Shown here: one piece after another, positions 17,694 to 25,801 of the stretch
Layout of the letters: each line of letters starts with the position of its first letter
Numbering within the stretch: the stretch's first letter is position 1
Assembly: GCF_918731615.1 (NCBI RefSeq)
Contig: NZ_OU957226.1
Coordinates: forward strand, 558,001-622,000
Length of the DNA: 64,000 bases
Origin: Flavobacterium sp. CECT 9288
Lineage (GTDB): Bacteria > Bacteroidota > Bacteroidia > Flavobacteriales > Flavobacteriaceae
Direction of reading: 5' to 3'
Notes under the pieces: model-generated
What the model was told of the DNA's origin: nothing
The model's input: only the letters and a program-made list of their open reading frames with translations
Database searches by the model: none
Program-made: the position numbers and the translations under genes

Positions 17694-19889
17694 ATGAATT
17701 CAAACGAAATTGACATACACAAAGAATTAAAGAAGTATTTTGGCTTTAGCCAATTTAAGGGATTGCAAGAGCAGGTGATTAAGAGCATCCTTAATCAGCA
17801 AAATACATTTGTGATAATGCCTACTGGTGGAGGAAAATCACTTTGTTATCAATTACCAGCTTTAATTCAAGAGGGAACTGCAATTGTGGTTTCGCCTCTT
17901 ATTGCATTAATGAAGAACCAAGTCGATGCTATACGAAGCCTTTCTTCAGAGAATGGTATTGCGCATGTATTGAATTCATCGTTAAATAAAACGGAGATTA
18001 CTCAGGTAAAAAAAGATATTTCATCAGGCTTAACCAAGCTTTTGTATGTGGCTCCCGAGTCTTTAACAAAAGAAGAATATGTGACTTTTTTAAAAAGTGT
18101 CACCATTTCATTTGTTGCCATTGATGAAGCGCACTGCATTTCAGAATGGGGTCATGATTTTAGACCCGAGTATAGAAATTTAAAACACATTATCAAGCAA
18201 TTGGGTGATGTACCTATTATAGGACTTACGGCTACGGCTACGCCAAAAGTACAAGAGGATATCTTGAAAAATTTGGATATGTCTGATGCGACAACTTTTA
18301 AAGCCTCGTTCAACAGACCAAATTTATATTACGAAGTACGTACAAAGACAAAAAATATAGAGTCGGATATCATTCGATTTATAAAACAACACAAAGGAAA
18401 ATCAGGTATTATTTATTGCTTGAGTCGTAAAAAAGTTGAAGCAATTGCCGAAGTTTTGCAAGTTAATGGTATATCTGCTGTTCCTTACCATGCGGGTCTA
18501 GATGCAAAAACTAGAGCCAAACACCAAGACATGTTTTTAATGGAAGATGTTGATGTTGTGGTTGCAACTATTGCTTTTGGGATGGGTATTGATAAGCCCG
18601 ATGTTCGGTTTGTAATTCACCATGACATCCCTAAATCACTTGAAAGTTATTATCAAGAAACGGGTCGTGCGGGTCGTGATGGAGGAGAAGGACACTGCCT
18701 AGCCTACTATTCTTATAAAGATGTAGAAAAACTTGAGAAATTCATGTCTGGCAAACCAGTTGCCGAACAAGAAATTGGTTTTGCATTGCTACAAGAAGTC
18801 GTGGCTTACGCCGAAACATCTATGTCTAGACGAAGGTTTTTATTGCATTATTTTGGGGAAGAGTTTGATGAAGTAACCGGCGAAGGCGCTGATATGGATG
18901 ATAATGTACGTAATCCTAAAACAAAAGTTGAAGCCAAAGATCAAGTTGTACAGCTCTTGCAAGTAGTGCGGGACACCAAACATTTGTATAAATCAAAAGA
19001 AGTTGTTTTTACATTAATAGGACGTGTCAACGCCGTAATTAAAGCACATAGAACCGATACGCAATCTTTTTTTGGTTGTGGTGCAAATCACGATGAGAAA
19101 TATTGGATGGCATTGTTAAGACAGGTTTTAGTAGCAGGATTTTTGTCTAAAGATATTGAGACCTACGGTATTGTAAAAGTCACCAATAATGGATTGAGCT
19201 ACCTTGAAAATCCGCACTCTTTCATGATGTCTGAAGATCATGAATACAATGAAACGGTTGATGAAGCTATAGTAACAGCAGCCAAATCAACAGGTGTTGC
19301 CGATGAGGTTTTAATGGGGATGTTACGAGATTTACGTAAAAAAGTGGCTAAGAAAATAGGAGTTCCTCCATTTGTAGTTTTCCAAGACCCATCACTTGAG
19401 GACATGGCTTTAAAGTATCCTATTACACAAGATGAGATGATAAACATTCATGGAGTGGGTGAGGGTAAAGCTAAAAAATACGGAAAAGATTTCTTAGAAT
19501 TGATAAGTCGCTATGTTGAAGACAACGACATTGTAAGACCAGAAGATTTAGTAGTTAAATCAACCGGAGTAAACTCTGTAAATAAGTTATACATTATTCA
19601 AAACATAGATAGAAAATTATCCTTAGATGATATTGCCTCTGCCAAGGGGATAAATATGGATGCTTTATTAAAAGAAATGGAGCAGATTGTGTACTCAGGA
19701 ACTAAATTGAATATCAAGTATTGGATTGATGAAATGCTTGATGAGGATCAACAAGAGGAGATTCACGATTATTTTATGGAATCAGAGTCAGATAATATTG
19801 AGGCAGCTCTAAAAGAATTTGATGGGGATTATGATTTAGATGAATTGAGATTAATGCGCATCCAATTTATTAGTGAAGTAGCTAATTAA
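17694..19889 (+). CDS. recQ: ATP-dependent DNA helicase RecQ lacking zinc ligands
   Basis: A 3'-5' helicase for recombination and replication-fork repair. Order: DEAD-box domain with Walker A TGGGKSLCYQLPAL (about residue 45), DEAH box near 143 and motif III TATATPK near 179; helicase C-terminal domain ending in QETGRAGRDGG (about 320); RQC region (about 400-510); and an HRDC-like helix-hairpin-helix (MINIHGVGEGKAKKYG, about 582). In the zinc subdomain the four cysteines of E. coli RecQ are replaced: S378 before RRR, then T395, G398 and M401 in TGEGADM. The 731 residues exceed the E. coli length by more than 100 at the C-terminus. Divergent from kpsF. Confidence 0.93.
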   Translation: MNSNEIDIHKELKKYFGFSQFKGLQEQVIKSILNQQNTFVIMPTGGGKSLCYQLPALIQEGTAIVVSPLIALMKNQVDAIRSLSSENGIAHVLNSSLNKTEITQVKKDISSGLTKLLYVAPESLTKEEYVTFLKSVTISFVAIDEAHCISEWGHDFRPEYRNLKHIIKQLGDVPIIGLTATATPKVQEDILKNLDMSDATTFKASFNRPNLYYEVRTKTKNIESDIIRFIKQHKGKSGIIYCLSRKKVEAIAEVLQVNGISAVPYHAGLDAKTRAKHQDMFLMEDVDVVVATIAFGMGIDKPDVRFVIHHDIPKSLESYYQETGRAGRDGGEGHCLAYYSYKDVEKLEKFMSGKPVAEQEIGFALLQEVVAYAETSMSRRRFLLHYFGEEFDEVTGEGADMDDNVRNPKTKVEAKDQVVQLLQVVRDTKHLYKSKEVVFTLIGRVNAVIKAHRTDTQSFFGCGANHDEKYWMALLRQVLVAGFLSKDIETYGIVKVTNNGLSYLENPHSFMMSEDHEYNETVDEAIVTAAKSTGVADEVLMGMLRDLRKKVAKKIGVPPFVVFQDPSLEDMALKYPITQDEMINIHGVGEGKAKKYGKDFLELISRYVEDNDIVRPEDLVVKSTGVNSVNKLYIIQNIDRKLSLDDIASAKGINMDALLKEMEQIVYSGTKLNIKYWIDEMLDEDQQEEIHDYFMESESDNIEAALKEFDGDYDLDELRLMRIQFISEVAN

Positions 19890-20039
19890 TTTCATAAGAT
19901 ATTTCTCTGGCTTATCTGTATTTATGATGTTGATATTGTTATTTTTACCTCTGTATCCATGAAAATGGGCTACAGCTTTTTTGTAATATAATTTTAATGT
20001 TAAAGTTATTTCTATTTTAAAGAGGGTATGTAAATTGCT

Positions 20040-20633
20040 TTATTTCCAATGTTCGGGTAAATCTTTTTCTTCATCAATGTCAGATAATTTATTCAAAGTA
20101 GAGAAAGATAGGTTTAGATTTTTAAAATCTGTTATCGTATCGATATAAACAGAATCAGTGCTCCAGGTTTTATTATTGAAGACTGTTTCATGAAATTGGT
20201 TCATTCCTAATAGATAATACCCACCATCAAATGTTGGGCCTATAACGGTTTCATTCGTTTCTAATGCTAAAAACGCTTTTTCAATAATGGCAGAGGTGAG
20301 TTCATAACAATCACTCCCAATAATACAAACCGATTCATAACCTAAGTGAAAAATCTCTTGAAAAGCATGTGCCATACGTTTGCCTAAGTCATCACCATGT
20401 TGTACTTTTTTGTAAAACGAACCCGCATTCCATTGGTCCTCTTCCGTAATTGAGTCTGAATAGAATACAAATTTGTCCGCATTAACAGGAGTAACAATTT
20501 CTTGGGTGTGCACTAATAATTTTTTGTAAATCTCAAGTGCTTTTTCGTTACCAATAGTCTTGGCAAGTCGTGTTTTGACTTTTCCTAGTTCAGGATTTTT
20601 AGTAAAAAGAATGATAGCTTTTTTGTTTTGCAT
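20040..20633 (-). CDS. TIGR04282-type arsenosugar biosynthesis glycosyltransferase (DUF2064)
   Basis: A 197-residue nucleotide-sugar transferase-like protein. It shows the DUF2064 pattern: ILFTKNPELGKVKTRLAK at the N-terminus, where KxRLA resembles nucleotidyl/glycosyltransferase loops, IIGSDCYELT near residue 102 and GPTFDGGYYLLGM near 132. The family is named for its place beside arsM and arsS, and a role in adding the aglycone to the arsenic-bearing ribose is proposed, not proven. It is the last gene of the minus-strand run; a hairpin at 20649-20679 sits between it and arsM. Confidence 0.83.
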   Translation of the reverse strand: MQNKKAIILFTKNPELGKVKTRLAKTIGNEKALEIYKKLLVHTQEIVTPVNADKFVFYSDSITEEDQWNAGSFYKKVQHGDDLGKRMAHAFQEIFHLGYESVCIIGSDCYELTSAIIEKAFLALETNETVIGPTFDGGYYLLGMNQFHETVFNNKTWSTDSVYIDTITDFKNLNLSFSTLNKLSDIDEEKDLPEHWK

Positions 20634-20648
20634 AAAAATGTAATAATT

Positions 20649-20679
20649 AAAGCTGCAGCACTAAGAATCCTGCAGCTTT
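20649..20679 (-). terminator. Hairpin between arsM and the TIGR04282 gene
   Basis: A perfect 10-bp stem (AAAGCTGCAG and CTGCAGCTTT) with an 11-base loop lies just after the arsM stop. On the minus strand the stem ends in CUUUAAUUAUUA, a weak U-tract, so it may lower rather than stop expression of the last gene or protect the arsM mRNA end. Confidence 0.55.
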
Positions 20680-20686
20680 ATAGTGT

Positions 20687-21658
20687 TTAGCAACATCCGC
20701 CTCCGTTGTAGTGAAACGTTGATTCGCTTATAAAAATATCACTTCTGTTTAAATCGGCTAGTGCTTGTGCTGTTTTGTCACAGACTGCTAGAGGCTGATT
20801 TTTCATCAAGACATGTCCTTTTTTATCATCAAAATAGTCGTCTTTGCCATAAAAAATAGCTGCTTTTCCTGTAAATACACACGGTCCATCGCTAGGCATA
20901 GGATCTTTTATAGCACAAACTTCAATACTCTCAATGAAAATTAATTCATCGGTAGCATAATTTTCAGGATCTAAAATACGATATGGTCTTCGACCTCTAA
21001 TTTCTATAGTTCCAAAACCTACATCTGTCAACATTTTAATATACTCCTTGATTGGGATGCTTCCGCTCAAACAAAGTGCTCTTAAATGGTCATCATTTTT
21101 AAGAGTTTCGTTCATTTCTTGTTCACAGGTTGGATCACTCATTACCAATCTTCCGTGAGGTTTGAGTACTCGATACATTTCTTCAAGTGCTTTTCTTAAG
21201 TCATCAGTTTTAAAAATATTGAACAAGCAATTTTGAGCAGCAATATCAATACTTTCGTTTTCGATAGGTAGGTTTAATGCATCTCCTTTTTTCAATTCGA
21301 CAAATTCACTTTTGAACCAGTCGTTTTCCTGTTCTGCAATTTTAAAATTTTGTTTGGATGCTTCCAGCATTTCATCAACAACATCAACACCAATCACGCC
21401 TCCTTTTTGACGCGAAAAATAAGAGAATTGAAGCAATTCCATACCGCCACCTACGCCTACATATAATATTTTTGGATTGTTGATTAAGTCTTGAGCCGAA
21501 ATGGTACTACCACAACCGTAATTCATTTCTTGCATTATTTTTGGAATTTCTAAGCCAGGGAATTTCCATATTGGTGTCGTTGTACAGCAAAGTCCTACAT
21601 CGGGTGTAAGAGCCGCATCTCGGTATAAATTTACTGTTGCGTCTAAATAATTTTCCAT
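20687..21658 (-). CDS. arsM: Arsenite methyltransferase ArsM
   Basis: SAM-dependent methylation of trivalent arsenic, giving the dimethylarsenic substrate for arsenosugars. The chosen start (21658) gives 323 residues. Cysteines that could bind As(III) include C24 and C25 (LCCTTTPIW) and C49 (NYGCGST); another is in AAQNCLF. The Rossmann fold shows VGVGGGMELLQ near residue 62, VIGVDVV and ALNLPIENESIDI. The protein ends in GGGCC, a terminal cysteine pair. The open frame continues upstream to 21751, but that part overlaps the aquaporin and is not ArsM-like. An 8-bp gap to the aquaporin gene supports one transcript. Confidence 0.9.
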   Translation of the reverse strand: MENYLDATVNLYRDAALTPDVGLCCTTTPIWKFPGLEIPKIMQEMNYGCGSTISAQDLINNPKILYVGVGGGMELLQFSYFSRQKGGVIGVDVVDEMLEASKQNFKIAEQENDWFKSEFVELKKGDALNLPIENESIDIAAQNCLFNIFKTDDLRKALEEMYRVLKPHGRLVMSDPTCEQEMNETLKNDDHLRALCLSGSIPIKEYIKMLTDVGFGTIEIRGRRPYRILDPENYATDELIFIESIEVCAIKDPMPSDGPCVFTGKAAIFYGKDDYFDDKKGHVLMKNQPLAVCDKTAQALADLNRSDIFISESTFHYNGGGCC

Positions 21659-21666
21659 ATTTGTTA

Positions 21667-22317
21667 CTATAAGTTTTTTTCTTTTAAAATGGTTTTCCAT
21701 GTTATTGAGGCAAGAATAGTTGCTGCAATAGGAGCTACAATATACAGCCATTGTGAATTCAAATTACCAGAAACTAGCGCAGGCGCAAGAGATCTAATGG
21801 GATTCATAGAGGCGCCAGATATAGGCCCTGCAAACATGGCTTCGAGTAATACAACCCCTCCAATGGCAATGCCAGCAAAAGTAGCATGTTCTTTGTTTCC
21901 TAAGGCTACTGTTAAAATGACAAGCATTAAAATAAAAGTCAGAATGAATTCTAATACAAATGATTGACCATCAGTACCAGATGGAATTGTTCCTCCCAAC
22001 CCACTATTTTTTGGGAATAATAATTTGAGTGTTGTACTGGCTGCTAATCCGCCTAAAATTTGAGAAATTATATAAAAAGGCAATTTTTTTATAGGAAGAA
22101 TTTTCAAAAAAGCGAATGCAATACTTACGGCTGGATTCATGTGTGCTCCAGATATTTGTCCGAAACCATAAATTAACCCCATTACAATTAACCCAAAAGT
22201 GATGCAAATACCCACATGAGTAACGCTACCATTTGTTTCTTGATTGATAATAATAGCACCAGTACCGCAAAATACAAGTATGTAGGTACATAAAAATTCA
22301 GAAATATTTTCTCTCAT
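21667..22317 (-). CDS. Aquaporin/MIP channel in the arsenosugar operon
   Basis: This 216-residue channel has six hydrophobic helices and the two half-helix motifs of the family: NPA at 61-63 and a variant NPI at 172-174, with the selectivity-filter arginine R175 after it. Aquaglyceroporins of this type carry glycerol and also undissociated arsenite. Lying between arsS and arsM, it could move arsenite or methylated arsenic, or bring in glycerol for the arsenosugar aglycone; both are inferences. It starts 9 bp after the arsS stop. The length is slightly short for the family. Confidence 0.87.
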   Translation of the reverse strand: MRENISEFLCTYILVFCGTGAIIINQETNGSVTHVGICITFGLIVMGLIYGFGQISGAHMNPAVSIAFAFLKILPIKKLPFYIISQILGGLAASTTLKLLFPKNSGLGGTIPSGTDGQSFVLEFILTFILMLVILTVALGNKEHATFAGIAIGGVVLLEAMFAGPISGASMNPIRSLAPALVSGNLNSQWLYIVAPIAATILASITWKTILKEKNL

Positions 22318-22326
22318 AGTTTTGTT

Positions 22327-23394
22327 TTAGGCAACAGCACCACCACAACTGCTACCAGAACCTGCGGTACAGCCATAACAATGATTGTTTACAATAATCT
22401 TCCTGTTTAAAAGGGCATTTGAATCAAAATTACTAATGTGCTGCGCATCTTTGCAAGTAACTTTTAACTCTAGCATTTGGTTGAAATCGCAATCATAAAT
22501 ATAACCGTCCCAACCTATAGAGATGGTATTTCTACACATCACATTTTGAGCAGCCAAAGGGTTAAAAGCATCAATGAGTTTAGTCATGTAATCTTCATAA
22601 TTACCTGACGAAATCAAATAATCTAAGTATCTGCTCACAGGCAGATTAGTTATGGCAAATAGATTGTTAAATTCAATTCCAAAATCCTTTTGTAAAGCTG
22701 TTTTGTATTCTTTTTCCAATGCATTTTGGTCAGGTGGTAAAAATGCTCCTGCCGGATTGTACACCAAATTCAGTTTTAAACCTGAATCAGCTTTGCCGTA
22801 ACCCACCGCATTGAGCATTTTTAAAGCTTTTATGGAGCTTTCAAAAACGCCATCACCTCTTTGTTTGTCGGTTCTATTTTTAGAATAAAACGGTAATGAT
22901 GAGATAACTTCTATTTGGTGTTGTTTAAAGAATTCTGGTAGGTCGTTGTACTTTTTGTTAGCAGTAATGATAGTCAAGTTACAACGCACATACATTTGAA
23001 TTCCAAGTTTACTCACTTCTTCTATAAACCATCTAAAATTAGGATTCATTTCTGGTGCGCCACCAGTCATGTCTACTATTTTAAAGTTAGGATTGACTTT
23101 TAAAACTTTCAGAATAACTTCCATCGTTTCTTTGGTCATGATTTCTTTCCGATCAGGACCTGCATCTACGTGACAATGCGTGCAGACTTGGTTGCACATT
23201 TTGCCCAAATTAATTTGAAAAATTTCCAAACTTGTAGGTTGAAGTGGGCTTAGGCCAATGGTTTGTAATTGCGTTTTAAACGGGGTAAACAAATCTGGAT
23301 TTTGTTCTAAAACGGCTATTTGATGTGCTGCTTTAGAAAGTATGTTTTCATTTGCTTTGAGAGACTTTAATTTAATTTTTACAAATTCACTCAT
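22327..23394 (-). CDS. arsS: Arsenosugar biosynthesis radical SAM protein ArsS
   Basis: A 355-residue radical SAM enzyme. C67, C71 and C74 form the CxxxCxxC motif that holds the 4Fe-4S cluster, and DMTGGAPEMN near residue 119 is the SAM-binding GGE-like motif. The C-terminal part carries cysteines in a DUF3641/SPASM-like arrangement (MCRNT, YDCDF, HCYGCTAGSGSSC). In cyanobacteria ArsM and ArsS together turn arsenite into a 5'-deoxy-5'-dimethylarsinoyl nucleoside by adding the 5'-deoxyadenosyl group of SAM. The start overlaps the stop of the AhpD-like gene by 4 bp. Confidence 0.92.
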   Translation of the reverse strand: MSEFVKIKLKSLKANENILSKAAHQIAVLEQNPDLFTPFKTQLQTIGLSPLQPTSLEIFQINLGKMCNQVCTHCHVDAGPDRKEIMTKETMEVILKVLKVNPNFKIVDMTGGAPEMNPNFRWFIEEVSKLGIQMYVRCNLTIITANKKYNDLPEFFKQHQIEVISSLPFYSKNRTDKQRGDGVFESSIKALKMLNAVGYGKADSGLKLNLVYNPAGAFLPPDQNALEKEYKTALQKDFGIEFNNLFAITNLPVSRYLDYLISSGNYEDYMTKLIDAFNPLAAQNVMCRNTISIGWDGYIYDCDFNQMLELKVTCKDAQHISNFDSNALLNRKIIVNNHCYGCTAGSGSSCGGAVA

Positions 23395-23726
23395 AAACTA
23401 ATTTTCTTGACTTTATTCATCATTTGAACTCCGTGTACTAAACTAGCTCCACCTCGAATGGCTGCTGCAACATGTACAGCCTCCATCATTTGTCCTTCGC
23501 TATACCCTTTTTCATAGGCATCAAAACTATAAGCATCAATGCAATACGGACATTGAACGGCATGCGCTACAGCAAGTGCAATTAGAGATTTTTCTCTAGC
23601 TGTCAATTCACCTTCTTTGAAAACTTCTCCGTAATAGCCAAAGAATTTTTCGCCCATTTCTTTTTGAAATTCGACTATGTTACCAAATTTTTTTAAATCG
23701 TCTGAGTTGTAATAATTTTTGTCCAT
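23391..23726 (-). CDS. Arsenosugar-associated AhpD/peroxidase-like protein
   Basis: A 111-residue CMD-type protein with the CxxC motif C59-P-Y-C62 (VQCPYCIDAY) preceded by H55. It belongs with the small peroxidase-like proteins that recur beside arsS. A plausible role is redox handling of arsenic thiolates or peroxides during methylation, but no reaction is established. It is translationally coupled to arsS (4-bp overlap) and starts 9 bp after the DUF547 gene. Confidence 0.87.
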   Translation of the reverse strand: MDKNYYNSDDLKKFGNIVEFQKEMGEKFFGYYGEVFKEGELTAREKSLIALAVAHAVQCPYCIDAYSFDAYEKGYSEGQMMEAVHVAAAIRGGASLVHGVQMMNKVKKISL

Positions 23727-23735
23727 TTGTGTTTT

Positions 23736-24485
23736 TTAGTTTTTAAAGTTTTCTAGAAATAAACTCCAATCGTATTCGTTGTACTCTAATTTAGGATTTA
23801 CATTTTCGGGTATGATTTTTAAATCTTGGCAAATTTTTAAAATTCCTTTTTTGTCTCCAAAATCTCCTCGAAACCAGCTCATCAAAACAGGAACTCGCAA
23901 GATGTTTTTCTCTTTATCAAAACTTGCGTCACCCGTTAAATAACTTTTTGTGGCAACGTCAAGTTGCTGATTGATTTTTTTTGGATCATAAAAAAAGATA
24001 GGTGGACAGCTTTTGGCACCGCAATTCAAACTGAAATGGATGCGGTAATCTAATTTGTCAACACGGAATTTTTTTTCAAGTTTTGGTGGAAAAACTTTAT
24101 TCAATTTCCCCACACTGTACTTAACACTTGATCTTCTTAAAAAAACATGTTCTATATCGTCAAGGCTCAATTCGTGGCCCGCAAGTACAAATTGTTTTGA
24201 TGTGAAAAAAGCACTTCGACTCTTGTATTTTTCGGGATCTTTTTTCAAAGCATAATTAGTAAATCCATTGTAAAGATTTATGAAGAATGCTTTTTTAAGA
24301 TCGTCATTTGTAAGTTGATTAATTAAGTCCGTTTCGTTTGCATTTGCAATTAGCGTAACAAATTCTTCGGTATTGCCTTCTCCAAATTTTGCTGCTTCAA
24401 TAAAGTCTTGTGATATTTTTACGTAATCTTTGGGTTGTGCTATAAGTATTTGGGTAAAACAAAGTAATATTAGTAGGTTTTTCAT
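23736..24485 (-). CDS. DUF547 secreted protein, first gene of the arsenosugar operon
   Basis: A protein of 249 residues from the chosen start, with a signal peptide (MKNLLILLCFTQILIAQ) and a DUF547 domain. Typical DUF547 blocks are KKAFFINLYNGF near residue 69, FFTSKQFVLAG near 94, and a thiol-like FSLNCGAKSCPP near 155, which resembles a papain-like active-site region. DUF547 proteins appear in arsenosugar clusters, but their function is unknown. The ATG at 24485 puts the signal peptide at the N-terminus; an in-frame ATG at 24533 would add 16 polar residues before it. Confidence 0.85.
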   Translation of the reverse strand: MKNLLILLCFTQILIAQPKDYVKISQDFIEAAKFGEGNTEEFVTLIANANETDLINQLTNDDLKKAFFINLYNGFTNYALKKDPEKYKSRSAFFTSKQFVLAGHELSLDDIEHVFLRRSSVKYSVGKLNKVFPPKLEKKFRVDKLDYRIHFSLNCGAKSCPPIFFYDPKKINQQLDVATKSYLTGDASFDKEKNILRVPVLMSWFRGDFGDKKGILKICQDLKIIPENVNPKLEYNEYDWSLFLENFKN

Positions 24486-24498
24486 AGCGTGGCTTTTT

Positions 24499-24527
24499 GT
24501 AAATTTATTATTATTTACGAAATTTAC
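24499..24527. promoter_or_regulatory. Inverted repeat in the divergent arsenosugar/phosphorylase promoter region
   Basis: GTAAATTT at 24499-24506 and AAATTTAC at 24520-24527 form an 8-bp inverted repeat within the only 62 bp between the DUF547 and phosphorylase starts. It could be an operator serving both directions. It is AT-rich, so chance is a fair alternative, and no ArsR-type regulator is encoded nearby. Confidence 0.35.
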
Positions 24528-24547
24528 CAACAATAGTTTTTTTTAAC

Positions 24548-25369
24548 ATGACATATTTAGCACAAATTTCACAATCAGCTGATTTTTTAATTTCTAAAGG
24601 AATTTTAAATCCAGAGGTAGGCGTAGTACTTGGAACAGGCTTAGGAAAATTTTTAGATTATTTGGTAGTAGAACAAGAAATAGATTATGCTGATATTCCG
24701 CATTTTCCGGTCTCTACTGTTGAGTTTCATAAAGGGAAGTTGCTCTTTGGATCTATTGGGTCTAAAAAAGTGATTGCTATGCAAGGCCGTTTTCATTTAT
24801 ACGAAGGATACACTTTACAGCAAGTTACTTTTCCTATTAGAGTTCTGCAAAAATTAGGTATTAAGCATTTGTTGTTGAGCAATGCTGCAGGCGGAATCAA
24901 TAAAGACTTCAAAAAAGGAGATTTAATTTTACTTGACGATCACATTAATTTGCAAGGAGGCAGTCCCCTTTCTGGCTTGAATAGTTTTGAATACGGTGGT
25001 ATTTTTCCAGATATGAGTGCGCCTTATGATGAAACGCTAAATAATATCTTACTAACCGAAGCTAGTAAAATGGAATTATCACTAAAAAAAGGGGTGTATG
25101 CTTCAGTTTATGGGCCACAATTAGAAACTAGGGCAGAGTATCGTTATCTTGGTAGAATTGGGGCAGATATGGTAGGAATGAGTACTACGCCTGAGGTTAT
25201 TGTAGCCAATCAATTAAAATTACCATGTGCTGCCGTAAGTGTAATTACAGATGAATGCGACCCTGATCATTTAAAACCAGTTGATATTGCCGAAATTATT
25301 GCAATAGCTGGTACATCAGATGAAAAATTGAGTCAGTTGTTCTTTGAAACCATTCATAGTATTGTCTAG
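24548..25369 (+). CDS. Purine nucleoside phosphorylase
   Basis: A 273-residue phosphorylase of the trimeric PNP type, splitting purine nucleosides with phosphate. Motifs in order: GVVLGTGLGKF near residue 24, QGRFHLYEGY near 79, LLSNAAGGIN near 110, DLILLDDHIN near 124, and YGPQLETRAEYRYL near 187 followed by GADMVGMST, the ribose and base site. It faces the arsenosugar operon. An inferred role is removal of adenine from the arsinoyl nucleoside made by ArsS; ordinary purine salvage is equally possible from sequence alone. Confidence 0.91.
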   Translation: MTYLAQISQSADFLISKGILNPEVGVVLGTGLGKFLDYLVVEQEIDYADIPHFPVSTVEFHKGKLLFGSIGSKKVIAMQGRFHLYEGYTLQQVTFPIRVLQKLGIKHLLLSNAAGGINKDFKKGDLILLDDHINLQGGSPLSGLNSFEYGGIFPDMSAPYDETLNNILLTEASKMELSLKKGVYASVYGPQLETRAEYRYLGRIGADMVGMSTTPEVIVANQLKLPCAAVSVITDECDPDHLKPVDIAEIIAIAGTSDEKLSQLFFETIHSIV

Positions 25370-25371
25370 TA

Positions 25372-25611
25372 TTATTCGGCATATAATTCTCCGCGATGTG
25401 GTTTTAATGCATCACGCACTTGAATCATATGTGCATCAGTAACCACCATAAAGGCTATAGCTTGCATTTCACCCTGAATTTCGAATCCTGTGATTTGCAA
25501 AGGTAATTTTTCAATTGCAATGTATTCCTTGAGATGAATTTCATGGTGTTCTGCAGTTTTTGCAGCACTAGGACCACGAAAATCCCAAATTAATTTTATT
25601 TTACGAGACAT
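25372..25611 (-). CDS. Conserved small hypothetical protein
   Basis: A 79-residue protein of unknown function starting SRKIKLIWDFRGPSAAKTAEHH and ending HRGELYAE. It is mixed alpha/beta in look, with a repeated two-strand pattern (LIWDFRG, IAFMVVTD), and has no signal peptide or membrane segment. It ends 2 bp from the phosphorylase stop on the opposite strand. The ATG at 25611 was preferred over 25644 because the extra residues are polar filler. Confidence 0.65.
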   Translation of the reverse strand: MSRKIKLIWDFRGPSAAKTAEHHEIHLKEYIAIEKLPLQITGFEIQGEMQAIAFMVVTDAHMIQVRDALKPHRGELYAE

Positions 25612-25718
25612 GTATTCTTTTTTTTGAACTTGTTTTGATGTCAAAGTTACGAAGTCTATTTCTAAAATGAATTTATTTTTTAGTTTCTAAATCGTGGATA
25701 GTGATACTTCCTTATCCT

Positions 25719-25745
25719 TTTGACTGTAAAAAAATGTTACTTTTG
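25719..25745 (+). promoter_or_regulatory. Candidate promoter of the FAD-dependent dehydrogenase gene
   Basis: A perfect -7 element TACTTTTG lies at 25738-25745. TTTG at 25719-25722 could be the -33 element, but the 15-bp spacing is shorter than usual. The start codon is 56 bp downstream. Confidence 0.35.
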
Positions 25746-25801
25746 TACCCTAATATTTTGGATGCTGCTTCTATGTAACATCCAATGTTGATTTTATAAA
25801 A

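Noticed and set aside
17609..17788. N-terminal extension of the kpsF frame
   Set aside because: The extra 60 residues overlap recQ, are not conserved-looking and would give an abnormally long enzyme.
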